A stretch of DNA of 35,109 nt from DATGHS01 sp035307785 (GTDB lineage Bacteria > Planctomycetota > Planctomycetia > Gemmatales > Gemmataceae). Of this stretch, positions 23,334 through 31,339 are shown one piece after another. Below the pieces are notes generated by a model that saw only the letters and a program-made list of their open reading frames with translations, made no database searches and had not been told where the DNA came from. A program made the position numbers and the translations under genes. Every line of letters starts with the position of its first letter. The stretch's first letter is position 1. The stretch spans positions 1-35,109 of the forward strand of contig DATGHS010000042.1 of NCBI GenBank assembly GCA_035307785.1, given 5' to 3'.

Positions 23334-24770
23334 ATGAAGCGATTTCTTTTCTCTTCACTCTGCATAGTTCTAGTTTCGTTCGTCGCGCGCGCTGACAACG
23401 CGGTCGCTACGAAAGACGATCCCAAAGCCATCACCGAGAAATGCGCCGCGTACATGGACGCGCGGATGAAGATCAGCAAGTTCAGCGGCAGCATTATGGT
23501 GGCGCGCAATGGCGAGGTGCTGTTCGAACACGGCTACGGATTGGCCAATGTCGAACACAGCGTGCCCAACACGCCCAAGACGAAGTTCCGTCTCGCCTCG
23601 GTCAGCAAGCAGTTCGTGGCCACCGGCATCATGATTCTGGAGCACGACGGCAAGCTAAAAGTCGACGACAAGCTGGAAAAGCATTTGCCCGATTGCCCGA
23701 AAGCATGGGCCGACGTGACGCTCGCGCAACTCATGTCCCACACCTCCGGCGTGCCGGAAAACCTGCGACCGGCGCTGTTTCAAGGCAAATGGCCGCTCCC
23801 GGTGGGCTCCAGTCATGTGTACGACGTGGTAAAAGATAAGCCGCTCGATTTCAAACCGGGCGAGAAGTGGTCGTACAGCAACACCGGCTACGATTTGCTC
23901 GGACTCATCATCGAAAAGATCACGGGCAAACCGTACGGCGACTTCCTGAAGGAGCGCATTTTCGACCCGCTGGGCATGCACGACACCGGGATCGACTCGC
24001 GGCCGCTGGTGCTCAAGGATCGCGCTTACAACTACGGGCTGCAAAAGGGCGAATACGTGATCGCGCAGTATATCGACATATCGGCTGTGTATGCGGCCGG
24101 TTCGATCTACTCCACGGTCGAGGATTTGTTGAAATGGGACAACGCCCTGTATTCCGATAAGATTCTGCCGCAAAAGTCGTGGGAAAAGATGTGGGCTCCG
24201 GTGAAGAACGGGTACGGCTTCGGGTGGTTAATCACGCAGCGCTCCGGCAAAAAAGTTATGGTGCACAACGGGGGCCTGCCGGGATGCACCACCACCGTCG
24301 AGCATCATCCCGAGACGAGGCTGTTCATGTCCGTGCTGTGCAATGTTGAAGGCTCGCCGATGCAGCGCGTTTGTACCGATCTTTCGGCCATCGCGCTGAG
24401 CGAGCCATACGACATGCCGGTCGAGCACAAGGAGACCAAAGTCGATCCGAAGACCTTCGATGCCTACGTCGGCGAGTTCGAATTGCGGCCGAAGTTCATC
24501 CTTACGATCTCGAAGTCGAGCGACGACTTGTATGCTCAGGCCACCGGACAGATCAAGTTCAAACTATATCCCGAGGCAGACGGGAAATTTTTTGCGCGCG
24601 TGGACGAAATCGTCATCACGTTCGTCAAGGATGAAAAGGGCCAGGTGAATGAGATGAACTATCACCAAGGCGGCCGCGATATTAAGGCCAAGCGCGTGGT
24701 GAAGCCCCCGGAGAAGAAGGAAGAAAAGAAAGAGGAGAAAAAGGACGGAAAGAAAGAAGAAAAGAACTAG
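23334..24770 (+). CDS. Secreted serine beta-lactamase-like hydrolase with C-terminal beta domain
   Basis: A 478-residue exported protein. The signal peptide ends near residue 20 (VARA). The serine hydrolase domain carries SxxK at Ser89-Lys92 (LASVSKQF), a YSN motif at 181-183 and HNGG at 311-314, a complete class C-type active site. From about residue 370 there is a domain like DUF3471 (FDAYVGEFELRP...), commonly found after this fold, then a Lys/Glu-only tail (EKKEEKKEEKKDGKK). ATG 23334 begins the signal peptide, whereas the longer ORF runs back into the repeat; no strong ribosome site is seen. Substrate is unknown. It is convergent with the PLP enzyme, with only four bases between the two stop codons. 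Confidence 0.86.
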   Translation: MKRFLFSSLCIVLVSFVARADNAVATKDDPKAITEKCAAYMDARMKISKFSGSIMVARNGEVLFEHGYGLANVEHSVPNTPKTKFRLASVSKQFVATGIMILEHDGKLKVDDKLEKHLPDCPKAWADVTLAQLMSHTSGVPENLRPALFQGKWPLPVGSSHVYDVVKDKPLDFKPGEKWSYSNTGYDLLGLIIEKITGKPYGDFLKERIFDPLGMHDTGIDSRPLVLKDRAYNYGLQKGEYVIAQYIDISAVYAAGSIYSTVEDLLKWDNALYSDKILPQKSWEKMWAPVKNGYGFGWLITQRSGKKVMVHNGGLPGCTTTVEHHPETRLFMSVLCNVEGSPMQRVCTDLSAIALSEPYDMPVEHKETKVDPKTFDAYVGEFELRPKFILTISKSSDDLYAQATGQIKFKLYPEADGKFFARVDEIVITFVKDEKGQVNEMNYHQGGRDIKAKRVVKPPEKKEEKKEEKKDGKKEEKN

Positions 24771-24774
24771 CAGA

Positions 24775-25656
24775 CTAGTGAGAGATCAAGCCCCAGAAAT
24801 CCTCGCGCGCAATGTTTTCGCCGGTAAACACAACTACAATCGGCTCTTCTAGTTTCTCACCGCCCGATTTCACGAGCGCCGTGGTCACCACGCTCGACGG
24901 CTCGATGATCAGCCCTTGAGCTTCGAACAATTCTCGCAACGCCGCGCGGATTTCTTCTTCCTTCACCAGGTGAATGGCGATGTCCATCTCCTGAATTCGA
25001 TGCACAACCGGCGGGTGCGGCGTCTCGAGTACCAGGCCTTCGGCAATTGTCTTCGCGCGCGGGTGACTGAATTCGGCATAGGTCGGGTAATTCCAGGCCT
25101 CGCAGCCATGCAGCGCGAGCCGGCGCGGATGCTTTTTCAGATACTCCGTAAGGCCCATAAGTAAGCCGCCACCGCCGACTGGGAACACGAGCGACCGGCA
25201 ATCGGGAAGTTCGTCCAGGATTTCGGCAACGATGGGCTGATAGCCATCGGTCCAGTTCGCATCGAGATGCGGATGCACGAAGTAACCGCCGCGGGACTTC
25301 GCTAATTCTGTGGCGGTGCGGAGCAAGTCGGTGCCGCCGCCGGCGACCTTAATGAGTTCGACGCCGAGTGCTTGCAGCTTCTCGTCCTTGGCGCGCGAAA
25401 GCGTGGTGGGGACCACGCCAACCATCTTCGTGCCATAGTCCTTGGCTGCCACGGCGGCGCCGAGAGCGGTGTTGCCCATGGACGGCACAATCAGCGGCGG
25501 CAATGGGCCTGCGTGCCGCAGTGATTCCATCAGATGCTTGGCGCCGCGAATCTTGAACGAGCCGCCTGGGGCAAGGAACTCGCACTTCGCGTAGACGCGC
25601 CGATTGGGGAAAAGATTACCGAGGCGGACCAGTGGGGGCTTGGGGGAGGAGAGCAT
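24775..25656 (-). CDS. PLP-dependent fold type II enzyme (Ser/Thr dehydratase or threonine synthase-like)
   Basis: A 293-residue tryptophan-synthase-beta-superfamily enzyme. The PLP lysine is K35 in GGSFKIRGA, the substrate loop is SMGNTALG, and the phosphate-binding glycine loop is PVGGGGLLMGL. These motifs fit Ser/Thr dehydratase-type enzymes better than cysteine synthase. The C-terminal part ends IVVVFTGENIAREDF and has no regulatory ACT domain. ATG 25656 lies just before the substrate segment; a longer reading to 25710 is repeat-derived. It is the last gene of a minus-strand cluster (27.9 to 24.8 kb), following the PSP1 gene across a 58 bp palindromic spacer, and may or may not be co-transcribed. 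Confidence 0.78.
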   Translation of the reverse strand: MLSSPKPPLVRLGNLFPNRRVYAKCEFLAPGGSFKIRGAKHLMESLRHAGPLPPLIVPSMGNTALGAAVAAKDYGTKMVGVVPTTLSRAKDEKLQALGVELIKVAGGGTDLLRTATELAKSRGGYFVHPHLDANWTDGYQPIVAEILDELPDCRSLVFPVGGGGLLMGLTEYLKKHPRRLALHGCEAWNYPTYAEFSHPRAKTIAEGLVLETPHPPVVHRIQEMDIAIHLVKEEEIRAALRELFEAQGLIIEPSSVVTTALVKSGGEKLEEPIVVVFTGENIAREDFWGLISH

Positions 25657-25671
25657 GGCAGGCTTTCTGCC

Positions 25672-25712
25672 GCTTGCGGCTTTGCGGGCATGTTTCCGGC
25701 GAAGCCGCAAGC
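25672..25712. repeat. Palindromic intergenic repeat (GCTTGCGGCTT type)
   Basis: GCTTGCGGCTT (25672-25682) is the exact reverse complement of AAGCCGCAAGC (25702-25712), with a 19-base loop. It lies between the PSP1 and PLP genes. The motif recurs as CCGCTTGCGGCG at 27019 and as GCCGCATGCGGC at 30069, so these look like copies of one dispersed family. Confidence 0.65.
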
Positions 25713-25714
25713 AG

Positions 25715-26368
25715 CTATAGCAGCGGCACGCGTTCGCGGGCCAGCATTAGTTCGCGCAGCGCGGCAAAATAGCGAGTCAATTCTTCGGGATGGTCGAATT
25801 TGTCGCGCGAGCAATTGCCGGAGCCGCACCCGCTTTCGCCGCAGCCCCCATCGCCGCACTTGCCGCAACCCCCACCCGAGCCGCATTCTGAGCACCCGTG
25901 CTCCTGCGCTTCGGCGGGTCGCGATTGGTCGTGCACGGTGACCAGCAGATCATGGCGAGCGCGGAGTTCTTCCAAAAACGGCGTGAGTGTGCACTGCTGC
26001 CAGCAAAGCACGTGCAGGATGGCGCTTGAGCTATCGAGGAGCACGTCGGCATCCAGAGGCGCGAGCGGCAATTGCATTTGCTCGATCAGTTGCTGTGCAT
26101 CGACAAGCAATTCCTGGCTGCGTACATGTTGCTCGTGGGCGTGGGCTTGGTCGTCGGGAGTTGCGCGGCGAAGGACTTCGCCGGTGACAGGGGGTAGAGC
26201 CGGACCGCTCTCATCGACGCGGCACAGCACTTCGCCCAATTCGACTCCGCGTGCGCTGCGAATGACAATCGATTCACCGTGATTTGGACAAAGACTCCCG
26301 CCGTCGCGGCAGCGGGTAAGGGCGGCCGTGCAACCGTGGGCGACCAGGTATTCGGACGTAGTGGCCAT
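25715..26368 (-). CDS. PSP1-domain protein with Cys-rich insert
   Basis: A 217-residue protein. The N-terminal half resembles the PSP1 domain family (RicT/YaaT in Bacillus), with VIRSARGVELGEVLCRV near residue 40 and a C-terminal PSP1 segment LPLAPLDADVLLDSS...LEELRARHDLLVTVHD. Around residues 155-185 lies a Gly/Cys segment with seven Cys in under 30 residues (CSECG, CGKCG, CGESGCGSGNC). PSP1 relatives contact RNA processing and competence factors, and the RicAFT complex carries Fe-S clusters. The start ATG overlaps the stop of the TPR gene by one base (TGATG), so the two are translationally coupled. It has no signal peptide. Confidence 0.72.
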   Translation of the reverse strand: MATTSEYLVAHGCTAALTRCRDGGSLCPNHGESIVIRSARGVELGEVLCRVDESGPALPPVTGEVLRRATPDDQAHAHEQHVRSQELLVDAQQLIEQMQLPLAPLDADVLLDSSSAILHVLCWQQCTLTPFLEELRARHDLLVTVHDQSRPAEAQEHGCSECGSGGGCGKCGDGGCGESGCGSGNCSRDKFDHPEELTRYFAALRELMLARERVPLL

Positions 26369-26997
26369 CACATGGAAGCCGGCTCGCTAAAGCCCAGGAA
26401 CTCGCGCATATAGCGGTCGTATTCGTCCTGCCCATGCTCGGTGCTAAGGTCGAGGCGGAGTTCGTTGATGACTTTGATGCTGTAATTGCGGAACCAGTAG
26501 TCCCAGCAGTCGGCACAGATTTCGCGCTGAATGCGCTCGCCCATTTCATCCGGCATGGGCGGCTTGGGCAGTTGCCGGGCCCGAGCGCCCATCGGGCAAC
26601 CGGGCCGGTGGCAGTTGAAACCGTTGCTTCCGGGCCCGCCGGCCGAGCTGATTGGTTGCGTCGATTGCGGAATGGTCTCGCCGAGTTGCACCAGCATGCG
26701 GCCCATTTCATCGCGCGGCATCTTGTCGCCGCGCTCATCGGCCACTTTCCAGCCTTCCTTCAATACCTTGATGGCCTCGTCGCGCTGCTGCAAGGCCATA
26801 TGACAGCTGGCCAGCAATTGATACACTTTCGAAAACAGCGGATTCAATTCCAGCGTTTTCTGGAACGACTGGATCGCCTCAGCGTGCTGGCCGTCTTCCA
26901 TCAACAACTGGCCCAGCCGGTAATGACCCAGTTCATTCTCTGGGTCGTCATTGGCCATTTTCCGAAACTGGGCAATGCGCTCTTGTAGTTGGCTCAT
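26368..26997 (-). CDS. TPR protein with C-terminal YggX-like (Fe(2+)-trafficking) domain
   Basis: A 209-residue protein. The first 110 residues hold tetratricopeptide-like helical pairs (LGHYRLGQLLMEDGQHAEAI, VYQLLASCHMALQQRDEAI). A middle segment has the Cys motif NCHRPGCPMG. The last 60 residues, GERIQREICADCWDYWFRNYSIKVINELRLDL...YDRYMREFLGF, fit the YggX pattern (GxRI, W..W, INE.RL, M..FL), a family linked to Fe(2+) handling and oxidative stress. ATG 26997 is chosen because the longer reading begins in repeat-derived sequence. It ends in TGATG shared with the PSP1 start. The pairing suggests a link between iron or redox state and PSP1 function, which is inference. Confidence 0.7.
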   Translation of the reverse strand: MSQLQERIAQFRKMANDDPENELGHYRLGQLLMEDGQHAEAIQSFQKTLELNPLFSKVYQLLASCHMALQQRDEAIKVLKEGWKVADERGDKMPRDEMGRMLVQLGETIPQSTQPISSAGGPGSNGFNCHRPGCPMGARARQLPKPPMPDEMGERIQREICADCWDYWFRNYSIKVINELRLDLSTEHGQDEYDRYMREFLGFSEPASM

Positions 26998-27018
26998 GCG
27001 GTTGTTGTATGGAAATCG

Positions 27019-27048
27019 CCGCTTGCGGCGTTGCCTCGCCGCAAGCGG
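27019..27048. repeat. Palindromic intergenic repeat (CCGCTTGCGGCG)
   Basis: CCGCTTGCGGCG (27019-27030) and CGCCGCAAGCGG (27037-27048) are perfect 12 bp arms with a six-base loop, just downstream of the secreted hypothetical gene and upstream of the TPR gene. It can fold into a stable hairpin on either strand. It belongs to the same family as the elements at 25672 and 30069. Confidence 0.7.
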
Positions 27049-27053
27049 TCGGC

Positions 27054-27860
27054 TTACTTCGCCGATGGCATCACGGTGAGCGGGAAGCTGATCTTGTAAT
27101 TCTTGTCGGTCACCTTGCACGTGGCTTTCACTTCCACCGTATACACGCCGGAACGGTTCATCGGAATGCGGAAGATGAACGGCAGGTTAGTGACTTTTTC
27201 GTCCACCCCTTTATCGTACATGAGCGCCGACGGTTGCTCGGTAGTGGGCTTACCGTTCTGGTCGAGAATGCGCAGCTCCGTAATGAGATCCGGCTGCTTG
27301 GTGTCGGCCCGACGGCCAAAGCCGACCACGCCGAAGTTCAGATACAGCACCTGACCCGGAATGCCCATGAGCGGGGCTGGGATTTCGGCTTTTTCGTCGG
27401 ACGAAGTGAACATACCGACAATGCCGAACGCCGGGGGCAACACTTCAAACGCCTTGTCGATCGACTTGGCGGCGTTGTTCGCCATGTCCGTAACCGTGAG
27501 CCGACAAGTATACATGCCTGGCGGTGTGGTCACATCGAGCATTAGAAATCCTCGGGCGGGCATCTTGTTGCCGCCCAGGGGCAGTACCATTTCATTCTTC
27601 ACGGGTGGCTGCTTGTAGATCGATTGGCCGGCCGAATTGGTCACCTCCATGCCCATCGTGTACCGCACCACGCCCGCCATGTCGGTCTTCAGGTTTTCGA
27701 CATCGAACGCCAGGTAAAACGTGTCGCCCGGCAGGAAGCGGTTGTTCGGCCGGCTGGGGCCGAATTCGCCGCAAAAGGTTATGCGGTCATTTGAAAACGA
27801 AAGCGGACCATCCTGGGCCGGCGCCAACGTCAGGGCGGCCAGTGCAAGCATATGGTACAT
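27054..27860 (-). CDS. Secreted hypothetical protein, beta-rich
   Basis: A 268-residue protein with a short signal peptide (MYHMLALAALTLAPAQ) and no catalytic motif. It alternates short hydrophobic and polar stretches, as in beta-sandwich folds: LPGDTFYLAFDVENL, TPPGMYTCRLTVTD, SGVYTVEVKATCKV and the final YKISFPLTVMPSAK read as Ig-like strands. It probably lies in the periplasm or on the surface. AGAGGA sits about 10 bases before the ATG. It is the first gene of the minus-strand run that continues to the TPR, PSP1 and PLP genes, but a hairpin separates it from them. I do not recognise the family. Confidence 0.75.
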   Translation of the reverse strand: MYHMLALAALTLAPAQDGPLSFSNDRITFCGEFGPSRPNNRFLPGDTFYLAFDVENLKTDMAGVVRYTMGMEVTNSAGQSIYKQPPVKNEMVLPLGGNKMPARGFLMLDVTTPPGMYTCRLTVTDMANNAAKSIDKAFEVLPPAFGIVGMFTSSDEKAEIPAPLMGIPGQVLYLNFGVVGFGRRADTKQPDLITELRILDQNGKPTTEQPSALMYDKGVDEKVTNLPFIFRIPMNRSGVYTVEVKATCKVTDKNYKISFPLTVMPSAK

Positions 27861-27971
27861 GGCGGTGAATTCCTCTCACTGGAAAGGGACAAAACATTCC
27901 GGAAAGCAACCTATGGGGCCTATTGTGCCGAGTTTCGCCATTTGATGCCAGATGGATTTTGGCGAAAAGTC

Positions 27972-28061
27972 CTCACCCTCGGGCCTCTCTTCCGCAGCTG
28001 CGGGAGAGGGAAGAATGACCACATTCCCACAGCCTGGGAGAGGGGGTTGGGGAATAGGGTG
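27972..28061. repeat. Palindromic REP-like element
   Basis: TCACCCT (27972-27978) pairs with AGGGTGA (28055-28061). Within, CCTCTC (27983-27988) pairs with GAGAGG (28003-28008) around the palindrome CCGCAGCTGCGG (27991-28002). The C/G-rich pattern ending GGGAGAGGGGGTTGGGG resembles the element at 2971-3054. It fills part of the 254 bp between two divergent genes. Confidence 0.6.
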
Positions 28062-28114
28062 ATTCTCGTTATCATAAACGCATCCTGCCCGCCTGCCGTT
28101 GGAGCTTTTTGCCA

Positions 28115-29293
28115 ATGCAACCAGTTGAAGCAATCGCATTTGAGCCTTCCCTGTACGAGGCCTTGCAGCAGACCCTGACGAAAAAAGGCCCCGTGCAGGC
28201 GGTCGAAGCGCTATGCGCTACGTTGCGCGAGAAGAAGGATTACGCCAAGCTCTTCTACGCCATGCTAATGAAGAAACGGGTGCAAATGGGCGTTTCGCCG
28301 ATTCCAACTGCCAGCGCCAGCGGTTTTAGTGAGTCGCAGCAGACCGAATACGAGGATGCCATCCGCGAAGCCTGCCGCACCACCGGCGAGCTTTTCTTGA
28401 AGGAGCGGAACATTCCCGCGGCCTTCGCATACTACCGAATGATTGGCGAACTGAATCCGGTGAAGGAGGCGATTGAGCAATTTCAACCGGGCCCGGAAGA
28501 AGACATTCAGCCAGTCGTGGACGTGGCTTTCTCGCAAGGCGTGCATCCGAAAAAAGGGTTCGATCTCATTCTCGAGCGCTACGGCATCTGCAGCGCCATC
28601 ACCACGGCCAGCGGCTACGATCCCGGCCACGGGCCCGAGGTGCGCGCTTATTGCGTGCGGCAATTGGTGCGCTCCTTGCACGAGCAGCTCATCGAACGGT
28701 TGCGCTCGGTGATCGAGCAACAACAGGGCTTTGCCCCTTCAGGTCGCACAATTCCGACTCTGATCGACGGCCGGGACTGGCTCTTTGCGGATGATATGTA
28801 CCTCACCGACACCTCGCATCTCTCCAGTGTGGTGCAGATGAGCCTCGACTTGCAAGATCCGGAAGACCTGCGCCTGGCCCGCGAGTTGTGCGCGTATGGC
28901 AAAAAGCTTTCGCCCACGCTGCAATACCAGGGCACGCCGCCGTTTGAGAAGATTTACGAAGACATTGACGTTTACCTCAGCATTATCCTCGGCGACGACG
29001 TGGAAGCGGGGCTGAAGCACTTTCGCGACAAGATCACGGCCAATCTGGAAGAAGGACCCGATCAGTTCGCGGCCGAGGTTTTGGTGCGGTTGCTCGTGAG
29101 GCTGGACCGGTTGCCGGAAGCGCTGGAAGTCGGCAAGCAGTATTTAACCGATGTCGACGAACGGCAGCTCAGTTGTCCGGGCACTTTCGATTTGGCCCAG
29201 CGGTTGAAGGATTACCAGTCCCTGGCAGAAAGCGCGCGTGTGCGCCAGGATCCCGTGCATTATCTCGCCGGATTGATTGCGGCGAGCAAATAG
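28115..29293 (+). CDS. Hypothetical cytoplasmic helical protein
   Basis: A 392-residue protein with no signal peptide or membrane segment. It appears largely alpha-helical, with TPR-like segments such as GELFLKERNIPAAFAYYRMIGEL and VRLLVRLDRLPEALEVGKQYL. Only a few Cys occur. I do not recognise a family; a repeat-helical scaffold or regulator is a guess. GGAG lies about 10 bases before the ATG at 28115, and a TTG two codons earlier is unlikely. It is convergent with YebC, only 10 bases from its stop. Confidence 0.75.
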   Translation: MQPVEAIAFEPSLYEALQQTLTKKGPVQAVEALCATLREKKDYAKLFYAMLMKKRVQMGVSPIPTASASGFSESQQTEYEDAIREACRTTGELFLKERNIPAAFAYYRMIGELNPVKEAIEQFQPGPEEDIQPVVDVAFSQGVHPKKGFDLILERYGICSAITTASGYDPGHGPEVRAYCVRQLVRSLHEQLIERLRSVIEQQQGFAPSGRTIPTLIDGRDWLFADDMYLTDTSHLSSVVQMSLDLQDPEDLRLARELCAYGKKLSPTLQYQGTPPFEKIYEDIDVYLSIILGDDVEAGLKHFRDKITANLEEGPDQFAAEVLVRLLVRLDRLPEALEVGKQYLTDVDERQLSCPGTFDLAQRLKDYQSLAESARVRQDPVHYLAGLIAASK

Positions 29294-29303
29294 CCGCTTG
29301 CCC

Positions 29304-30047
29304 CTAGGCCTCCGCCATCATTTCATCCGTTACATTGACATTCGAATACACGTGCTGCACGTCGTCGTGGTCGTCGAGCGCTTCCATGAGGCGCAGCACT
29401 TTCTTTCCGGTTTCCGTGTCCACGTCCATTGGGACTTTCGGAATCTGCATTAACTCTGCCGACGATACCGGCAACTTCTTTTCTTCCAGCGCCAACTGCA
29501 CCGCGCGAAAAGCGGCCGGGTCGCAGGATACCTCATACTGGTCGCCGGTCCGCTTCAAATCCTCGGCCCCCGCGTCGATGACCATGGCCATGAGCGAATC
29601 TTCGTCGATGGCTGCAACCGGCACGTTGAAGATTCCCTTGCGCTCGAACAGGAAAGAGACGTTGCCGGCGCTGCCCATTTTGCCGCCGTTACGCTCGAAA
29701 ATCTTGCGAATTTCGCCCGCGGTGCGATTGCGGTTGTCGGTCATGACATCGACGAGGATCGCCGTCCCGCCGGAGCCGAAGCCTTCGTATTGCAATTCTT
29801 CGATGATTTCGCCTTGCGCCTCGCCGGTGCCGCGCTTGATGGCCCGGTCGATATTGTCCTTGGGCATGCTCACTTCGCGAGCCTTGTCGATGGCGTAGCG
29901 GAGCTTGAGATTGGTATCGAGATCCGCGCCGCCGTTGCGGGCGGCAATCAGGATCGCCCGGCTCAGTTTGCTCCAGAGCTTGCCGCGCTTGGCATCGATG
30001 GCGGCTTTCTTGTGTTTGATCGTGGCCCAGTGCGAATGGCCGGACAT
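29304..30047 (-). CDS. yebC: YebC/PmpR family protein
   Basis: A 247-residue full-length member. It begins MSGHSHWATIKHKKAAIDAKRGK, the diagnostic N-terminus, followed by GGTAILVDVMTDNRNRTAGEIRKIF and GKMGSAGNVSFLFERKG, both strongly conserved. YebC-type proteins act as transcription regulators and, in recent work, aid translation of proline stretches. Which applies here is not visible. ATG 30047 is preceded by GGGAGG, which rules out the 19-residue upstream reading. It lies just downstream of the secreted metallo-hydrolase on the same strand, 32 bases away with a small palindrome between. No ruvC or other Holliday-junction gene is adjacent, unlike in many bacteria. Confidence 0.95.
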   Translation of the reverse strand: MSGHSHWATIKHKKAAIDAKRGKLWSKLSRAILIAARNGGADLDTNLKLRYAIDKAREVSMPKDNIDRAIKRGTGEAQGEIIEELQYEGFGSGGTAILVDVMTDNRNRTAGEIRKIFERNGGKMGSAGNVSFLFERKGIFNVPVAAIDEDSLMAMVIDAGAEDLKRTGDQYEVSCDPAAFRAVQLALEEKKLPVSSAELMQIPKVPMDVDTETGKKVLRLMEALDDHDDVQHVYSNVNVTDEMMAEA

Positions 30048-30068
30048 GGTGTCTCCCTCCCCTGCTAC

Positions 30069-30080
30069 GCCGCATGCGGC
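30069..30080. repeat. Perfect palindrome GCCGCATGCGGC
   Basis: A 12 bp perfect palindrome between the metallo-hydrolase and YebC, overlapping the hydrolase stop by one base. On the minus strand the context is GAAATAGCCGCATGCGGCGT, close to GAAATCGCCGCTTGCGGCGT at 27030-27011, so they are related copies. Confidence 0.55.
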
Positions 30081-30844
30081 TATTTCTCTTCTCCCTTTTT
30101 CCATCCCAACAAAACGATGCGCGGCGCCTTTACTTTGGCGTCAATCGGGACCTGGATTTCATTCGTCGTTAACAGTTTATCCACGTTTTCTTGTTCGTCG
30201 AGAAATTCTTCCGGGCCGACCAGATCCTGGAATACCTTGGTGCCATAGTGCATCGGTAAGATGAGCCGGGTGGGGTGAAGCTGTTCGACAATCTTCTTCG
30301 CATCCGATCCGTTGATCGTGTAACTGCCGCCCACGGGGATCATCAGAATATCCACCGGACCAATGGCTTTGACCTGAGCTTCGGTGAGAACGTGCCCCAC
30401 GTCGCCCAGATGGACGATGTGCAGACCGTCGACCTCGAGAATGAAGGCCGAATTCTTGCCGCGCTCCATGCCCTGGGATTTGTCGTGATAGAGCCCCACC
30501 GTGCGCACGTGAACGTCTTTGAACGTCTCGTCAATCGGGTTCCATTCCTGCTTGCGGCCCATGCCTTTGCAGCCCACGAGAATCCTCGCTCGCTCCTTGT
30601 TCTCAATGGCATCGATCTGGTTGTGATCCACGTGGTTGTGCGTGATCAGTACAAGATCGGCCGGATTGACCGCGCGGGGATATTGCTCGATCAAATGAGG
30701 ATCGATGATGATTTTCGTGCCGGCGCTCGAGACAATCTGGAAATACGACTGGCCGAACCAGCGAATGGTGATTTTTTTGTCGTCGGCACGTGCGACGGCC
30801 GATGAAAGCAGCAAAACGGCAACCGAACAGAGCAGGGCGCGCAT
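30080..30844 (-). CDS. Secreted metallo-beta-lactamase-fold hydrolase (UlaG-like)
   Basis: A 254-residue exported protein. The signal peptide ends after SSAVARA (about residue 20). The metal site begins with HNHVDH (H69, H71, D73, H74), the HxHxDH motif of the metallo-beta-lactamase fold, followed by HLGDVGH and a later LPMHYGT histidine. The UlaG-like group covers lactonases and phosphodiesterases, and the true substrate is unknown. ATG 30844 is chosen for the signal peptide. A much longer open frame continues upstream for another thousand codons, but it runs antisense to the tandem hydrolase gene and is not credible. A long inverted repeat lies just upstream of the gene. Confidence 0.88.
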   Translation of the reverse strand: MRALLCSVAVLLLSSAVARADDKKITIRWFGQSYFQIVSSAGTKIIIDPHLIEQYPRAVNPADLVLITHNHVDHNQIDAIENKERARILVGCKGMGRKQEWNPIDETFKDVHVRTVGLYHDKSQGMERGKNSAFILEVDGLHIVHLGDVGHVLTEAQVKAIGPVDILMIPVGGSYTINGSDAKKIVEQLHPTRLILPMHYGTKVFQDLVGPEEFLDEQENVDKLLTTNEIQVPIDAKVKAPRIVLLGWKKGEEK

Positions 30845-30854
30845 GGTATTAACC

Positions 30855-30911
30855 TCGACAATTGGCACGCGAAACGAGTCGCTTCTCTGATGATAGCGTG
30901 CCAATAGTCGA
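30855..30911. promoter_or_regulatory. Long inverted repeat in the leader of the metallo-hydrolase gene
   Basis: TCGACAATTGGCACGC (30855-30870) and GCGTGCCAATAGTCGA (30896-30911) are complementary over 16 bases with one mismatch, separated by a 25-base loop. It lies between ClpS and the metallo-hydrolase, 10 bases before the hydrolase ATG. It could terminate the clpS transcript, or sequester or expose the hydrolase start. No T-run follows on the minus strand, which weakens the simple terminator reading. Confidence 0.5.
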
Positions 30912-30966
30912 AGTTCTACGGCAGCCGCTTGCCTTTCGCGCCGCGGGGAACGCGAAGGCTTATGGG

Positions 30967-31272
30967 CTACCCCACGGGTTCCAGGTTCACGGCCAGTCCC
31001 CGGTCGGTGAACTGTTCCACGTAGAATTCCGCCCGCTCCTTGTGGGTGACCAGCAACTGCGAGCGGCCATTGTGATGGGCCTCCCACATCCTTTGGGTCG
31101 CCTCGGCCTTGCCGAGGCGCATAACTTCCATGACCACCCGCACGACGAACATGAGGCCGTGCTTCGGGTCGTTGGCAAGAATAACGCGGTACTTGGGCAC
31201 GGGGCGAAGTGGGCGGTTGTCCGGCTGCATTTCGCCGAACGGCGGCCCCGAGCGATTGGAAGCCTGGCTCAT
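30967..31272 (-). CDS. clpS: ClpS, adaptor of the ClpAP/ClpCP protease
   Basis: A 101-residue protein. Residues 26-100 match the ClpS fold: PKYRVILANDPKHGLMFVVRVV, the AHHNG loop (65-69) and TDRGLAVNLEPVG at the end. ClpS delivers N-degron substrates to the Clp ATPase. The usual N-D-D motif reads N-D-P here, so one pocket acid is replaced by proline. The pocket histidine is retained at H66. This may alter N-end residue preference. ATG 31272 has AGGAG four to five bases upstream. A promoter is predicted at 31340-31369. No clpA or clpC gene lies in the window. Confidence 0.85.
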   Translation of the reverse strand: MSQASNRSGPPFGEMQPDNRPLRPVPKYRVILANDPKHGLMFVVRVVMEVMRLGKAEATQRMWEAHHNGRSQLLVTHKERAEFYVEQFTDRGLAVNLEPVG

Positions 31273-31339
31273 GGGACTCCTCACCGTAAGGATTTCGAGG
31301 CGAAAAGCCACGCAACGGGGGAGCATGCGCTCTAATATT

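Noticed and set aside
5887..24770. Beta-lactamase-like genes as antibiotic resistance determinants
   Set aside because: The three SxxK proteins belong to the broad serine esterase/beta-lactamase fold common in soil and marine planctomycetes. Nothing in the sequence points to resistance.
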